Source of the DNA: Isoetes taiwanensis
Taxonomy: Eukaryota > Streptophyta > Lycopodiopsida > Isoetales > Isoetaceae
Reading direction: 5' to 3'
Assembly (NCBI GenBank): GCA_021234155.1
Contig: JAJEKV010000037.1
Coordinates: 930,001 to 994,000 of the forward strand
Length of the DNA stretch: 64,000 nt
Shown here piece by piece: positions 1 to 12,299 of the stretch (its first letter is position 1; each line of letters opens with the position of its first letter). Both the position numbers and the translations under genes were made by a program. Below the pieces are notes generated by a model. It did not search any database, had not been told where the DNA came from, and worked only from the letters and a program-made list of their open reading frames with translations.

Positions 1-60
1 GCTCCATATAGCTAATGCACGGTCATATGGAAATTCCCCCACAGTGTACTTACATGCATA
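1..60. other. Window edge, hAT-like remnant continues outside
   Basis: The minus-strand hAT-like C-terminal exon runs toward the window edge, so its 3' end may lie outside. Confidence 0.3.
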
Positions 61-1019
61 TGCTCGAAGACAAAGGTCCAAGTTCTCAGTTAACCTACTG
101 CGCACCTTGTTTTTTAACCAGCCCATCTAGTTAAAGCTCCTCTCATCTTCTACATCGTTTGATATAAATCTGCCAACTTAAAATATTCTGACATATGCTC
201 GCGAAGTAGTTTGCTACTTCCAATCACCAAATTCTGAAAGTTTCTTTTTTTCAATCTGTAAACATTGCTCCCACATAGTCTCTCCAAAGCATTGTGATTG
301 TTCAAGCAAAAGAGTTTCATTGAGAACACCACAAACTTCCTTACCATCTACAATTTTGGAAGCACAAAAGTGTTCTATTAGCACTCCACGTCTACGCTTG
401 AACTCAGCTTGAACACGTTCGTCTCCTAAATCTTTATCCCAAAACTATGGGTAAATAATTGCCATAGCTTCTAGAAGCTCATTTCTAGGAAAACGATTAC
501 GAATCTCTGTTGACAATTTCTTTGCAATCTTCGCTGCATTCTTTCTTACTGTCAATATTATTGCATCAAAATCTGACCTCTTAATAGGCACTCGACGAGG
601 TAGACGTCCACGAACACAACGCTTCATACAATATATCTAATTCAAATAAAATGTAAATTAGATATATTAGCAATTGAAGAAAATAGAACGTTACCTGCAC
701 AAGCTGGGAATGCGCTTCGTTGCAAATTGTATCCTTGTCATCGTATGTCAAAAACTATTATTGTTTGCACCATCAATATTGACTAGCTTGTGTCACAAGT
801 GGAACTTCTCCTTACAATATGGTACATCCACACAAGAAGAGTACAAACCATCAAGAGCCGAACATGATAACTTCCTTGCTCTTGCATAATCCTCAGTATA
901 CAAAGTCCTTTCTTGTGCAAATTTAACAAGCTTATTCATTTCAGCAAGCATGGGAAGAATACATGTATTGCAACATTTGAAAATTTCAAAATTCATTAAA
1001 GTCACCAAAATAAATGCCT
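1..1019 (-). pseudogene. hAT-type (BED-finger) transposase-like gene, 3' exons
   Basis: On the minus strand two exon-like blocks encode the C-terminal part of a hAT-like protein of the type with a BED-like finger. The first (about 1019 to 695) reads ILPMLAEMNKLVKFAQERT and then a TEDY block, which fits the segment before the dimerisation domain; it ends at a clean GTAACG donor. The second (about 636 to the window edge) has RRVPIKRSDFDA, then NRFPRNELLEAMAIIYP and, after a stop, FWDKDLGDE, followed by the SEYFKLAD and EDERSF signatures of the hAT C-terminus. Stops interrupt it (one after IIYP near 447, others near 220 and 160) and a one-base loss near 760 breaks the first block, so it is dead. 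The matching N-terminal exon is at 7654-8355. The family assignment is from remembered family patterns and is fairly secure; whether it was a transposon or a domesticated gene is open. Confidence 0.68.
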
Positions 1020-4000
1020 CAATTTAGAAAATCATAAATCTAGTCAATATTAAATCGTTGTGAAGAATGAATACCCAAATTCATATTTCTGATTTTTATA
1101 ATCAGAAAATCAAACTTGTAAATCACTTCAATATTTGCTTACATTGGGAAAAAAAAATCAGAAATTAATGGCATCGATCCGAGCCCTCGGATCGTTATTC
1201 TGGGATGGGACGAGCCGCTATATATGTGTTCGTCTTTCGTGGGGCTCGTTATCGGCATCCTCTCACAGCAGCATCTCTTTCCTTGTTTATTGCTTCCCTC
1301 TTCTTTTTCCTGCCCCTCCTTTAGTCTTTCTTCTCACTTTTCCACTTCCTTACACGATTCTACTCTTGGATTCTCACCATCAAAGTACATACTTGGTTGT
1401 TAGCGGGCGCATTGTAGCAGGTGCCAGAGAACTTTTTAGAGAACTTTTTAGCAGGCATCCTGTAGCAACAGGTACAATGGAAGCTTTATTCTTCTCTTTC
1501 TACGCATGCATGTTGGTTTCGCGGTTGTTTTTCTTAGTGATCCTCGAATTTGGAGAAGGGTGTTCTACATGCTAAGCATGCATATTGGTGTTTTGAGTTT
1601 TATCGATTGAATGAATGTATGATGCATTTGTGAGTTGGGTTTTTCATACCTTTTGCTCTGTAGTTTCATTTGATCCAGGGCTGGTTCGAGGGGGCTTGGA
1701 GTCCCCTCATATAGATCATCCAAGGGTACAGAGTGCAGCCATGTTTTGGCGAGATCTTGGACTTGTGCAGTGACATTGCGTTTTGGTTCTAAAATAACGG
1801 TGTCTTATGTAATCGGCATGCCATGCAGAAGCCCATCCCCAGCTTTTTCAACTTCGTCCGGCATGCCAGGGCATCTCCTTGATCAATCTTTCTCGTCCCA
1901 GGCTCTAATCTAAGAGTGGCAAATCTCTGGCTTCTTTATCGAGCTTGCGGATTTCTGACTAGTTTATCTTACTGGCGGGATTGTTATGCTGACCCAGGAT
2001 GTAGGCATAGAGAGGGCTTGGTGAAATTACGCAGGATATCGTGGATCACATTCTGCCTGATCAAGATCCGGATATGGCGACGGGGTTCTGTCTAAGAACG
2101 CTGGGCATTTTGGAAGGAGCCCCTTTTCGCATCAAATGGAGAGGATTGGGCGCTTCTTAGATCCGGGGCAGTCTTGCACTTGGCCTCTGTTGTTAGTCCC
2201 GCATTCAGGCTTAGCTTTGTACGCCTATTCCGCTTGCATCGGCCTGATTATTTGCCAAGAAGTCGAGGTAACCTCTCAACTTTGCTTTGATTCTAATACA
2301 TTGTTCTGGTAGTTTCCTATTTTCCTACATTTTGCTAAGAGATTCCTCTATCTCGATCTTCTGCTAAAAAATTTACCAGCAACAACCAACCAGGTCAGTT
2401 TTCCGGCTTCAAAGCCCATCCACGACCCCTTTTTGTCGCCCCTATTCTGCTGCCCTCTGCTTCGTCGCCCTTTTTCTAGCTTGCAGTTTGGCTTCCCTTG
2501 TCCGCCACTTCTCTGCTCTGTGATTCTTGCATCAGGGGGCATAGATGCCGAATTTCTTACTTCCAATTTCCTTCCATGTGCAAGCTTACACCACCGCCAT
2601 GGATGCCGATTTGCTTCCATGCTTCCGCTTATACAGAAACTCACACCGATGGGGATCGGCCTGTCTTATTCTGCCTTTTGTGTGAGGGATACATTCGCCT
2701 GGTATGCCTCCTAGATCTGTATTGTTATTATTAACCTTGCTTCTAGGATATGCCATATTTATGTTGTTTCTGGGTATTGTATCTCCTTTCTGCTTTTTCC
2801 TAAGTTGTGATAGTCTTATGCAGGTCCATCTGGTATGCCATCTCATTGTTTAAGATATGATATTGCTTCTGGACTTATGGATGCCATCTCATTGTTTCAA
2901 TTATTGCTAAATGACTTGGGTAGATGTCTATCAATTGGGTGCATTTGTTGGCTTGCCCTTGGGCTAGGGGTTAGTCTCCGGTTTCAGGAGTTTGCAAAGT
3001 ATTCTATATGTCGGGGTTTTTGCTTAAGGGTTATGTAGACGGTTTTTTGTTCGATCATTTTCTACATCAAAGTCCTGTTGTAGCATTTCTTACAACTATC
3101 GTTTTTCATAGGGTTGTTCTTGTGCATGACACAAGGCAATTTCTTCTCGTTTCTAGGAATCCATAGAGATTGCCTCGTTATTTGTGCTTTAGCGTTATTT
3201 GAAATTTTCGGAGTGCATTTACTCTCAATGTATGGGGTGCTTTGGCATGGTTTTCAATTAGTAATTTGCAGTGTGGTTCTATACGATGTCTTTTTGCAAG
3301 TATAAATTGTTTTTGACTTATACAGTGCATTCGGTCATTTGTGGCATGCTAATCCGGGAGATGGTATACTTGATTTCTTATCTGGTGTTTGCCCATATTA
3401 GCCTAATTTGATCCTAATATTAATCTTTGAATAATTGTTTTCATTGTGCTCTCAGTTGTTGCTCTTATACTTTACGTCTCGTTGGATATTTACGCACATT
3501 CGCTTTTTTACACGTTGATTTGCATGCTTATTCACATATTTCTATGGGTTTCTTCGCCTTGATCAATACGTCCAGTTTATTTTAGACCAAATTTCTTATA
3601 TGCATGTCATCGATATCAATTTTTGCATCTGGACTTATGCTTGGTTTTACATTCGGTGGGCATTTAATTGCAGTTTACCTTATCATTTGGGTTTGATCCT
3701 TGGGTTTGGATATGAGGTATATTTGTTGATTATAAACTTGGCAGAAGGTTGGGTTCAATATGGACTTCCAGGGTTGGGCGTTCTCGTTTCAGAATTCTCG
3801 GATCATCAATGTAGACAATTATTTTGTTGAGACATTTTTCTAGAGGAAGTTCCTTTGTGGCCTTTTAAAGTCTCATTTTTATTAGGTCCATAGGGGGATG
3901 TTCTCCTTTTGTTTTTATGATTCCATCACGTCATTCCATCAACTATAGTACATTACGTATCTTTTTTTGTTATCTTCTCCGTAGTCCAGGCTCTTGCCAT

Positions 4001-7000
4001 AGGGACTGTGGTTTTTGACTTGTTTGATTCGGACTTGGGGCGTATATTATTTGTCGCATTTTGTACAAGTTGAGTCCCAGGTGAGGTATCCGTTCTAGGT
4101 TTGCTTCTTTCCACGATTATATCGACTTGCTCTAGGCTATTGTTTTTCTATCCATATTTCCTGGCATTAATTCATTTGAGTATGTGTAGTTTATTTTGAA
4201 ACATAAAGGGGTGAATATGGTTAATGACTTGCATTCATGTTATCTGTATGCTTTCAATTCTCTGAGGCCCTCAATTTATAGTGTTTGGGGCTTAGTACTA
4301 TATTTTTTAGTTTTATATGGTTTTGTGCATAGTATGCCATCTGGGTCATTCACGATATTGTTTTCCTATATGGGTTGTCTTTTCTACATTTTTTACTGGT
4401 GCGGGAGTTTGAGTGACGAACTTACCTTTACTTCTATGTGACAAATATCTGATTTACAATTCGTTGATTTCTTGAGTTCCTGATGGTGGTGCTTTCCTAG
4501 GTTTGATAATTTCCTTTGTGCTTGATTTCCAAGATCAATTCGCATTGTTAATCTCTCTTTGACACTTCATGGGGCATTGTCATGCCATGTATTGTTGGAG
4601 TTACCTTCTCTAATCTTGTTACTAGTTTGTAGTGGTTTTGCCATCCTTGGGAATATACGATTTGTGACATCGGCCTCTTCATCAGTTGCAAGTTCTACTC
4701 ATCCTCGGAACATTACATCTGTCATCTCCCTTGGGTCAGTTTTTCCTCCGACATGGTGATCTGCCATATGGTGGGACTTGTGACCTTTTTGCTTTTCAAT
4801 TTTCGATTTCTGGTTGCATGATATTTCTATTCTTGTGCATTGGGATTTGATGCATCTTTTCTATAAGTTGACACATTTCTTTCGATGATTATGACGATCG
4901 GAATTTTCTGGACATATTTCTTTGCATTTTTTTGTTTGGGTTATGGATATACATTATGTCTTTACGCCCGACCCGGGTGAGCTGCACCTTTAGTTTTTGA
5001 GTGGGCTATATTTCGTATGTTTATATATTTCTTATGAGTTGCAGAATATTTGGATACTTATCATACTATTGCATTATCATTTTTATATGCCTTTGCCCTT
5101 TTGCTTGTGAGTTTAAATATTCTCCAGATCTCGATTCTTTATCATTTTGCTCTCATTTTATATTATGGTACATTATATTTCTTTGTGACTTGTTTCTTTG
5201 CCTTTTTCCTTTGAATCTCCTCTTCGATTTGGCTCTGACATTAGCTGTGTTTTTATATAATCTTGATCTTGCCCTTTTCGATTTTGACTTGGCCCTTTGA
5301 GTGCTTTCATGTATATCCATTCATAAGTTCGATCTCAGTTAGTTTGACTTCGATTTTTGCTCTGTTGCTCCTAACCTCAACCTTGATTTCTATCATTTTG
5401 TTCGCTTGTCTATTTCCACATAGGCCTCTTAACCATGCAATTGATTCGACCTCATTCACGAGACACAGTGCATCTGCCATAGCCATCTACGTTTTTCATA
5501 TCAAACCTTTGAAAGACTGGGCCCACTCCAACTAACACCTCAACTCTCTCTTTTTTCGTAGCTCACATGGATAGCTTTACTACTAATATGTCACTTCATG
5601 TCGTCATTGTGTTTTTGGTCCATTTATCATTACTTCCTTTGCTTTCTAATAGCAGACCATATGTATGGCACTAGCTTTTTAATAATCTGTCATTTTCCCT
5701 AGCCATTATGTTTTCATTTGTCCTTTTTTACCATATGGCTGACCTCCTTGCCCCCACCCCCACCTTGGCACTTTGACCTCCATCTCCTCCTTTTCATTGG
5801 CCATAACCTCACTTTTGACTACTTAAGCCTCATTTTTGTTCGATTTACGTTGTGATCCGAATTAATTTTCGTCTCAATTTCCTTCTTGACCTTCCTTTTG
5901 ATTGGTGCTAACATGTCTACATCCTCTTCCTCAATCTCTTCCCTCGTTTGCCACAGTATGATTCATATTGGGGCCTTTATTCATGGCTTTACGCATATGG
6001 TCTTATTTGTCTTCTGACATCACCACACATTTCTCCTCTGCTACCCTGAACCAGACCTTAGCACTTTCGCTCTCCTAATCTGTTCCACCCATTTCACAAC
6101 CTCATGAACCTCTTTGCTTTAGACTTCTTGTTGATGTCAACCCCATTTTTCTTCTTGACATTGCTCTGAGCTTGATCATTCTGTTGGTGTTTTTCATGCA
6201 TCTGGTAAGCTTCGAGAAGTTGCTTTTTTATGTTATTGGATGTGGTTGACATTTCATGTTCTTAGTTTGGTCTTTTCATTTTGGCAGTCTAGGCATATCG
6301 TTTGATTCCTTTATACACCTTCATTTATCACTGGGGACCTATTAACACCATCCTTGCCCTTGCTATTGTTATATTGTCCTTACAACCTTGGGTAGATTAC
6401 ACACTTTTTGATAACCCTTTGTTCTTGTTAGCTCCTTGATCATATCACTACCCTCATGAATTCCACTCTCACCTTGGCACTCTTGATCTTCATCTTCCTT
6501 TATTTGGCTTATAGTTTGGCCCCCCTTTCCGGGGTGTTGGCATCATGTGGCTCTTGATATTTTTTGTTGTCAATTTAATTAACTTTAACGTGGTTTTATG
6601 TTGTCTTGTGGCAGCTACCTCTCGCTTCTTTACCTCCCAGGAGCTCCCCTTGTTCCCCCTCTACTTTCCCTTTGGTGTTTTCCTTCCGCGCCCCATCCAC
6701 CCTCACGGCTTCCATGGCTATATTCCGTTGTTGCTTGGTGCTGTCTACATTCTGTTTCATATCTCCCTGCTTCCCCCTTCGTTGTCGCGGCCTTTTTCGC
6801 CTCTCTTCATCATCCTGGTATATCTTTCTCGTCGATTACTTCGGCCTCGGCAGCAATATCCTTTTTCGTAAAAAAAATTTAACCTTCCAACCTCCGCTGT
6901 TTTACCTCTACTGTCCTTGGCTCGTCAATCTACCTCTCGTCAGGCCCGCATCCCCGCACCTTTCTTTCCCTTCTGCCTCAGCATGTTCTCCATTTCGCGC

Positions 7001-7653
7001 ATCCCACAGCCCCATCTCTCTCTCTGGCTCGCGCTGCCCTCATCGTGCTTTTCTTTGCATCTTTTTTGCGCATCTCCGAGGCCCTTGCACTCCACTAGCA
7101 CGGTCTCTCCATTTTCTTGTCTCCTATTGATATTCTTATCCGCCCTTCCAAATGAGACCAACTTGCCCACGGTCATGCGGTTACTTTAGCTCATTTGTCG
7201 TTGCTCACATGTCCAGTGACTATTCTCCAGCGTTTAATTTCTATGGGTACTTATCATCTCGCGACCCTCCTTTAGGCGGCCCTCTTTTTAGCACCTCTCC
7301 CTCCTCTCTGCGCCCTTTTCCTATCCGACTGCCCGCTTAGGGCGGAGTCGTCGTCTTCTCGCTATCGGCTTGGATCCATCCCAATATGGTACACATTCTA
7401 CTCGTCGCGGCGGAGCCTCGGCGACTACGGCTCGGGGAGTTCCACATGGTTGCTCACGCCCACGGTCGTTGGCGCTCCTCTTCCTCCCACTCTCGCTACG
7501 TGCTTCATGACTCATCTCAACACTTAGAGGTTTCTCGGCGGATGGGCTTCTAGCTAAGGAAGTTGATATGGAGCAAGCATGGGGGAGTGGTCCACGGCGA
7601 ATGGGTTATTGGAATTATGGCAAATACTATGTAAATGTTATTCCTAAGGTCAC
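1020..7653. other. Pyrimidine-rich, strand-skewed noncoding block
   Basis: About 6.5 kb with no credible gene. The plus strand is strikingly T-rich (1.6-6.5 kb) and then C+T-rich (6.6-7.5 kb), with A scarce over long runs, so the two strands have very different composition. Open frames here (for example 1135-1575 and 6545-7340) are long only because pyrimidine runs avoid stop codons; they encode Ser/Leu/Phe/Pro-rich strings without domains. C/T-rich patches that look like transcribed leaders occur near 1250-1370, 2395-2560, 6600-6830 and 6890-7140. I saw no terminal repeats. It sits between the N- and C-terminal pieces of the hAT-like gene and could be an inserted element or a long intron. 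Confidence 0.5.
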
Positions 7654-8355
7654 CTAATAATATAAAGGGGCGTAGGATAACATAGCATGTGGGTGTGAAG
7701 AATCATTGATATTTACGGAAGTGGTCGAGGCACTATCATTGGGATGGTTATTGGTTGAGAAAAAGATCATAGATAATGTCCCATATGATAAGTCATATAA
7801 TCTAATTAAATGCAAGGATAATTCTACATTTTTAAGATGAAAGCACTCTTCTGCTATTTTCCATCTTGTTACACGTTCCTCCTTGCCGTCAACAATTTTT
7901 TTCTCATACACCTTCCCAGTGTGCTTTCCAATTGTGTCTAGCTTCAACTGCAATGTGCAATCGGCTCCACGTTTCCAAGAACAAACTGTGCAACGAGCAA
8001 CTTTAGGCATCTCACCATTTTGTGGATACACAGGCTCTATAAACGAAAACCTTTTAACCCAAACTAGTTGGAATGTTTTTCCCTCATTCCATTCAAAGCT
8101 TCTTCTCTTCTTTCCCTTTTTCACTGTCACAGTTTCTCGAGTGCCATCTTGGCATTTCCTCTTCTTCCCCTTCTCTATGGATGTCACCTGACTGTCACTT
8201 GCCCCAACTGGAGCAGGATTTGCATGTGAAGAAGAAGGTAGGCCTGCATGAGAAGGTTGATGTTGTGCTTCATCGTCTCTATCACTGCTAGATGATACTA
8301 TTTGAATACCACCAAAGAATGATCGTATATCTTGCTTTGGATTGGCTTTATCCAT
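7654..8355 (-). pseudogene. hAT-type (BED-finger) transposase-like gene, 5' exon
   Basis: The minus-strand reading frame starts MDKANPKQDIRSFFGG, has a Ser/His/Pro-rich linker, a basic stretch (GKKRKCQ, KKGKKRRSFEW) that could be a nuclear signal, and then a BED-like finger region: WVKRFSFIEPVYPQNG, CTVC, KLDTIGKHTGKVYEKK and RWKIAEECFHLKN. This matches the N-terminal layout of BED-finger hAT proteins. After HLKN (near 7828) the frame loses similarity at a GTAGAA that can serve as a splice donor, and continues about 58 codons as probable intron. The central catalytic region expected next is not found between here and the C-terminal blocks at 1-1019. The exon itself has no stops. It may be the 5' end of a gene or element disrupted by the intervening 6.5 kb. 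Confidence 0.6.
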
Positions 8356-9740
8356 TACTTAAAAGGACTTCCTGATCAGTACCTACATCATAAATGTATC
8401 ATATTATTGCACATGGAAACAAGAAAGAAATCAACATTAAATCAAACTAGTGCATTCATGATCTTTGATCGTGATGTCTTTCATGGACTTTGATCTTTAT
8501 ATCTACAGGGATATCATAAAACTGCTACTGCACAATGAAGCAAAGCGTTTTGCAGATTTGACTTACAATTGTGTGCATCCTCGCCAAAAACAAAAGCATC
8601 AGAGAATCATACACGAAGTGCTGTTGGTTGGGGCAGCAACATGATCCAAACTCCAAACCTGCAAAATGATGAGCTTTATTATAAACTACATTGATATAAC
8701 AATAAAATCCTCCAATATTACCATGACGTTATCATTTGCTGTTGACGGCTAGTACAGGCAGCATTCGTTCTAGAACAACTAATGCCAACTGTTTAGGATC
8801 AGAATCTTTTCTCTTCTGTAAGCTAAGCTGTCTGATGCCAACCATCAATCTATGGCTCCACTGGAAACCTGCTGATTGTGATAAGATCTTGCAGCTAATG
8901 CTTAGATTTTATTTGCTCTTGTCATAAGCATACAGTCATGGGTTGTGCTTCTTTTGTTCATAGATGTGTAACGGGTCTATCAGCAGATATGGCACTTCAA
9001 AATAAACCATGTAAATAAAACATAAAGCCAAGCAGCATGCTTACCCAGTCTTGCATCTGTTATCATCTATTTAGTTAGAGATTGATCAGATTTAGAAGTC
9101 TATAAGAGATTGATCAGATCTAGAAGTCTGTAAGAGATTGATCAGATGGCGTCACATTCCCCATTGCATATGGCATGGGCTACTGCAATAAATAGGCATC
9201 TTTTGAGAAGTAAATGCTTAAGAAATGCTACTCTATAGCACTGTAATCATTGATGAATAGCATGAATAAAATAATTTAATTGAACGGTGCAACTGATGTT
9301 GAGTGGTATTCTGTGGTCTTCTGTCGACTCATCTTCTCCAGGCTTATAATGCGAACTTTGGACCAACCCACTCCTTGAATTCTTCCATAGCTTGAACCTT
9401 GCTGAAGTATTGAGCTCAACAAATCAGCTGGTCTTGAGAAATTTTGCATTTTTTTTACCTTTTGTATTATTGACAATCCATTGTTCATTGTGTAGACTAT
9501 TCAGATGCAAAAGCAAAAGTTAGAAGAATATGAAAACCAGCTTAATATGTGCAGGTCTTACCTATTATTATAAAATCTAGCTGGATAACTACTTATTGAA
9601 CTGTCTATTTTGATAATTTCTTACTTCTTTATGCCAGTGAGGCCCTGACCAAATACAAAGCTATGGTTGAAAAGGCAATGGGCAGCATCTGAACATTGTG
9701 TGCTTTTTGTTTGACATCTCATCAGGAGCATGTTGAAAAG

Positions 9741-9742
<2 letters not shown>
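8356..9742. other. Noncoding stretch with a short tandem repeat
   Basis: No gene is supported. A 28-bp unit beginning GAGATTGATCAGAT is repeated about 2.5 times at 9078-9148. The rest is AT-rich unique-looking sequence, probably upstream sequence or intron of the hAT-like exon. Confidence 0.5.

Positions 9743-9782
<40 letters not shown>
9743..9782 (-). repeat. Poly(T) tract, probable poly(A) tail of a minus-strand retroposon
   Basis: Forty uninterrupted T on the plus strand, followed by a GA-repeat and AT-rich sequence. The same arrangement marks the 3' end of the recognisable LINE at 20.6 kb, so this is best read as the tail of a minus-strand retroposon lying to its right. Confidence 0.55.
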
Positions 9783-9783
<1 letters not shown>

Positions 9784-10166
9784 AGAGAGAGAGAAAGGAA
9801 TTTTTATATTATATAATAATAAGAGGTACAATGCTTCATACTCATGGAGGATTACTACAGGAGTAACCTCAACATCTTCGTCCTCTACAAGCAGAAGCTT
9901 ATTAGTTACAGAAACTAATTAGATGCTTATAAGAAGCACACTAATAAAACTGTGTAAGATGTCCTTGAAGCTCCTGTATTTCTCCCATTTAGTAACCAGA
10001 TAATGTGCATAATACAATGGTAAACCCTGCAAGGCTCCTGAAAGAAGAAACTAAAGTAGCAAAATTATAAGGATCTTCCAAAGTAATGAGAAGAGATATT
10101 TGCCTTTGCAAGTGCAAAGTTAGCTTCATCTTTATATGATAGCTTCAAACTGTAATGATGCTCAAG

Positions 10167-11303
10167 CATAGAGCAAGCACTCGCTCAAACGTTTCAGTAT
10201 TCGAGCATCCCCAATTAAGCATATGGGTACAAAATTGCTAGTGGGGTACAATTTTTGGCGAAGCACATATTAAGCACGTAAATAAATGGACACTATGAGA
10301 AGACCTGGACCATTAGGACCGTCAAAATCAATCAACGGCTAAAATTTCTTGATATGAGCCCGATGCTTCGTAACAGCAGCGACACTCCACTTGTGGCATT
10401 TGATCTACTTCACCAAATACAGCAAGCTATGGCTCATTGGAATCGGCATCCAAAACTAAGAATCCTTATGAAATTGCAGCTTCTACCTGTGCATATTTTG
10501 AGCACAATCATGAAAAATTCGATCAAGGTTGCCAATAGAGTAGAAGCCAATATCTCATAAACTACTTGACGAAATGGATTGCCGTCAGTTCCTATGGATT
10601 CATAGTACAAAAACGTCCTAGGACACCAAGTTTGAGTTAAATCCATTGAGTATTTTCACCGCAAGAGGCCAAAAAACGATTTCTGATATTTTACCGTAAA
10701 AGCCTAATATCTTACAAACTACAATACAGAATTTGATGCCGTCTATTCCATTGGATTCGTGATGCAAAAACGTCTTTGGAGGTCAAGTTTCAGATCATTC
10801 TATAGAGGATTGATAGTGAAAAAAGCTAAAAACCGGTTTCTGGTATCTATAAGGGAAAAGCTTATATCTCACAAACGGCTTCATAAAATCTAATGCCGTC
10901 TCTTCCATTAGATTGGAGATGCAAAAACGTATTAGGAGATCAAATTTGAGTCACTTTCGTGAAGAATTATTGTGAATCAACCAAAAAATATTTCATCAGG
11001 TGCTTGTCTAAATAAGCACCGCACGTTAAATGCTTATTATGTGCTGAAAAATCGCTGCGTTTAAGCACTTTAAGCGACGTCCGGACGGTGATTTCTGCTA
11101 CCCAGTATCAATTTTATGCCCATATCAGTACTTAAATTGGTTATAAAATTCTTGGCATAGCAGTACCAAGAAATGAGTGCTTGAAGAATAAATTCACTCG
11201 CTCAAACATTTCAGTATTTGAGCATCCCCAATTAAGCATATCAGTACTTAAAATGATTATGAATTTCTTGGCATAGCAGTACCAAGAAATAAGTGCTTAA
11301 GGA
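10167..11303. repeat. Nested repeat block with direct repeats at its edges
   Basis: A 55-bp segment containing GAGCATCCCCAATTAAGCAT occurs at about 10167-10222 and again at 11190-11245. At the right edge a second unit (CAGTACTTAAA through CTTGGCATAGCAGTACC) is repeated at about 11126-11180 and 11242-11300. The layout suggests a small non-autonomous element, but no inverted termini or target duplication were established. Confidence 0.4.
10540..10990. repeat. Three diverged tandem copies of a repeat of about 158 bp
   Basis: Landmarks recur in order three times: ATCTCATAAAC-like, then ATGCCGTC with TCCATTGGAT, GATGCAAAAACGTC, TCAAGTTTGAGT, and CGGTTTCTGGTAT. The copies begin near 10551, 10711 and 10869 and are visibly diverged, so this is an old satellite-like array within a larger repeat. 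Confidence 0.55.
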
Positions 11304-12268
11304 CATCATACAACCTGTTGTCTTTCTACATTCAAATCAATTCTCACTAGTTTTGGGCTGATCCAAACGAATTTGCTATCCAAGATATCTTTCTGATCAT
11401 GCAATCATAACCTGTACCTTTCTGCTAGAAGGAAAGAGCGGAAGAAAGAGCTAACCATCTAGTAAAAGAACCTGGATAAAGGAAAATTTTGATGCTAAAT
11501 CTACAAGAAGCTTCTCTCACCAGATTTACGTCACATCTGCTCCACCTTATAGGCCACATTTCGCCTTTTCAGTGTGTTTCTGCATATCCACCATAGCCAA
11601 TCCGCCAACGTTTTCAAATAAAATAAAATCCAGGGAGCTTTTTCTAATCACTGGCTCTGTTGCAGGCTCTGTTGCAGGCGCTCCCAATGAAGATTAAACG
11701 ACATAATAATCAGCATCTTGACTATCGCAAGGACGCTGCCGGATTTGCTAAGCAAATGGAAAAGATGGACATGAACAGACCGGACGAACTAGACAGCCCC
11801 AAATAATCCCAAATAATCATGCAAGAGAGGGCAAGGATCTGTTAAATCTGTCTCTTCATCCACATTTGCTCTAAAAAGCAAAGAGCAGAAAGCCACGTTA
11901 GTGGCATAAGGCGAAATCTGGTAAGACCCACCACAAAACTTCTCCAAGAAACAGCATCGAGAGCAGAATTCAGGATCTTTGCAAATGGCCAGGCCTCTGC
12001 TAGCATCAGAAGGCAGAAAGATTGAGGCCAAGGTGGTTGCCGCAGTGCTGGAATGTGAAAGAGAGGGGTGGACTCCCTTTCACGGCCACCCTAGCCGCAA
12101 GCGGAGGTGCAGGTGCCAAGAAACATCCTTTTATTATCTTGAGGAGAATTTCAAAGTCCTTTTTGGCTAGGCAGTAATATGCATCTTTAAATCACTTCAC
12201 ATGTAACCTTGTGATTGAAGTGTCATAATATATTTTCCTGCTCTTGTCTAGTTAAGTGGGACTATCTA

Positions 12269-12273
<5 letters not shown>

Positions 12274-12299
<26 letters not shown>
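12274..12299 (-). repeat. Poly(T) tract
   Basis: Twenty-six T on the plus strand followed by ATAAGTAATGATGGGAAGC, in the same orientation as the other poly(T) tracts here. Probably another minus-strand retroposon tail; no coding remnant is recognised to its right. Confidence 0.4.

Larger units (their letters stand above)
9783..12040 (-). mobile_element. Possible degenerate LINE 3' region with nested repeats
   Basis: Minus-strand frames at 11789-12031 carry a Cys-spaced stretch ending ANVDEETDLTDPCPLL, loosely like the zinc-ribbon (zf-RVT) segment after the reverse transcriptase of plant L1 elements. With the poly(A)-like tail at 9743 this suggests an old LINE 3' part. The interval also holds the nested repeats listed separately (10150-11300). 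The protein similarity is weak and the call rests mainly on arrangement. Confidence 0.28.

Noticed and set aside
1135-1575. 146-codon plus-strand frame
   Set aside because: It consists of Ser/Leu/Phe/Pro strings read from pyrimidine-rich DNA, with no domain and no splice or promoter support.
6545-7340. Several overlapping plus-strand frames up to 174 codons
   Set aside because: Open in three frames at once because C/T-rich sequence lacks stops; the composition is non-protein-like.
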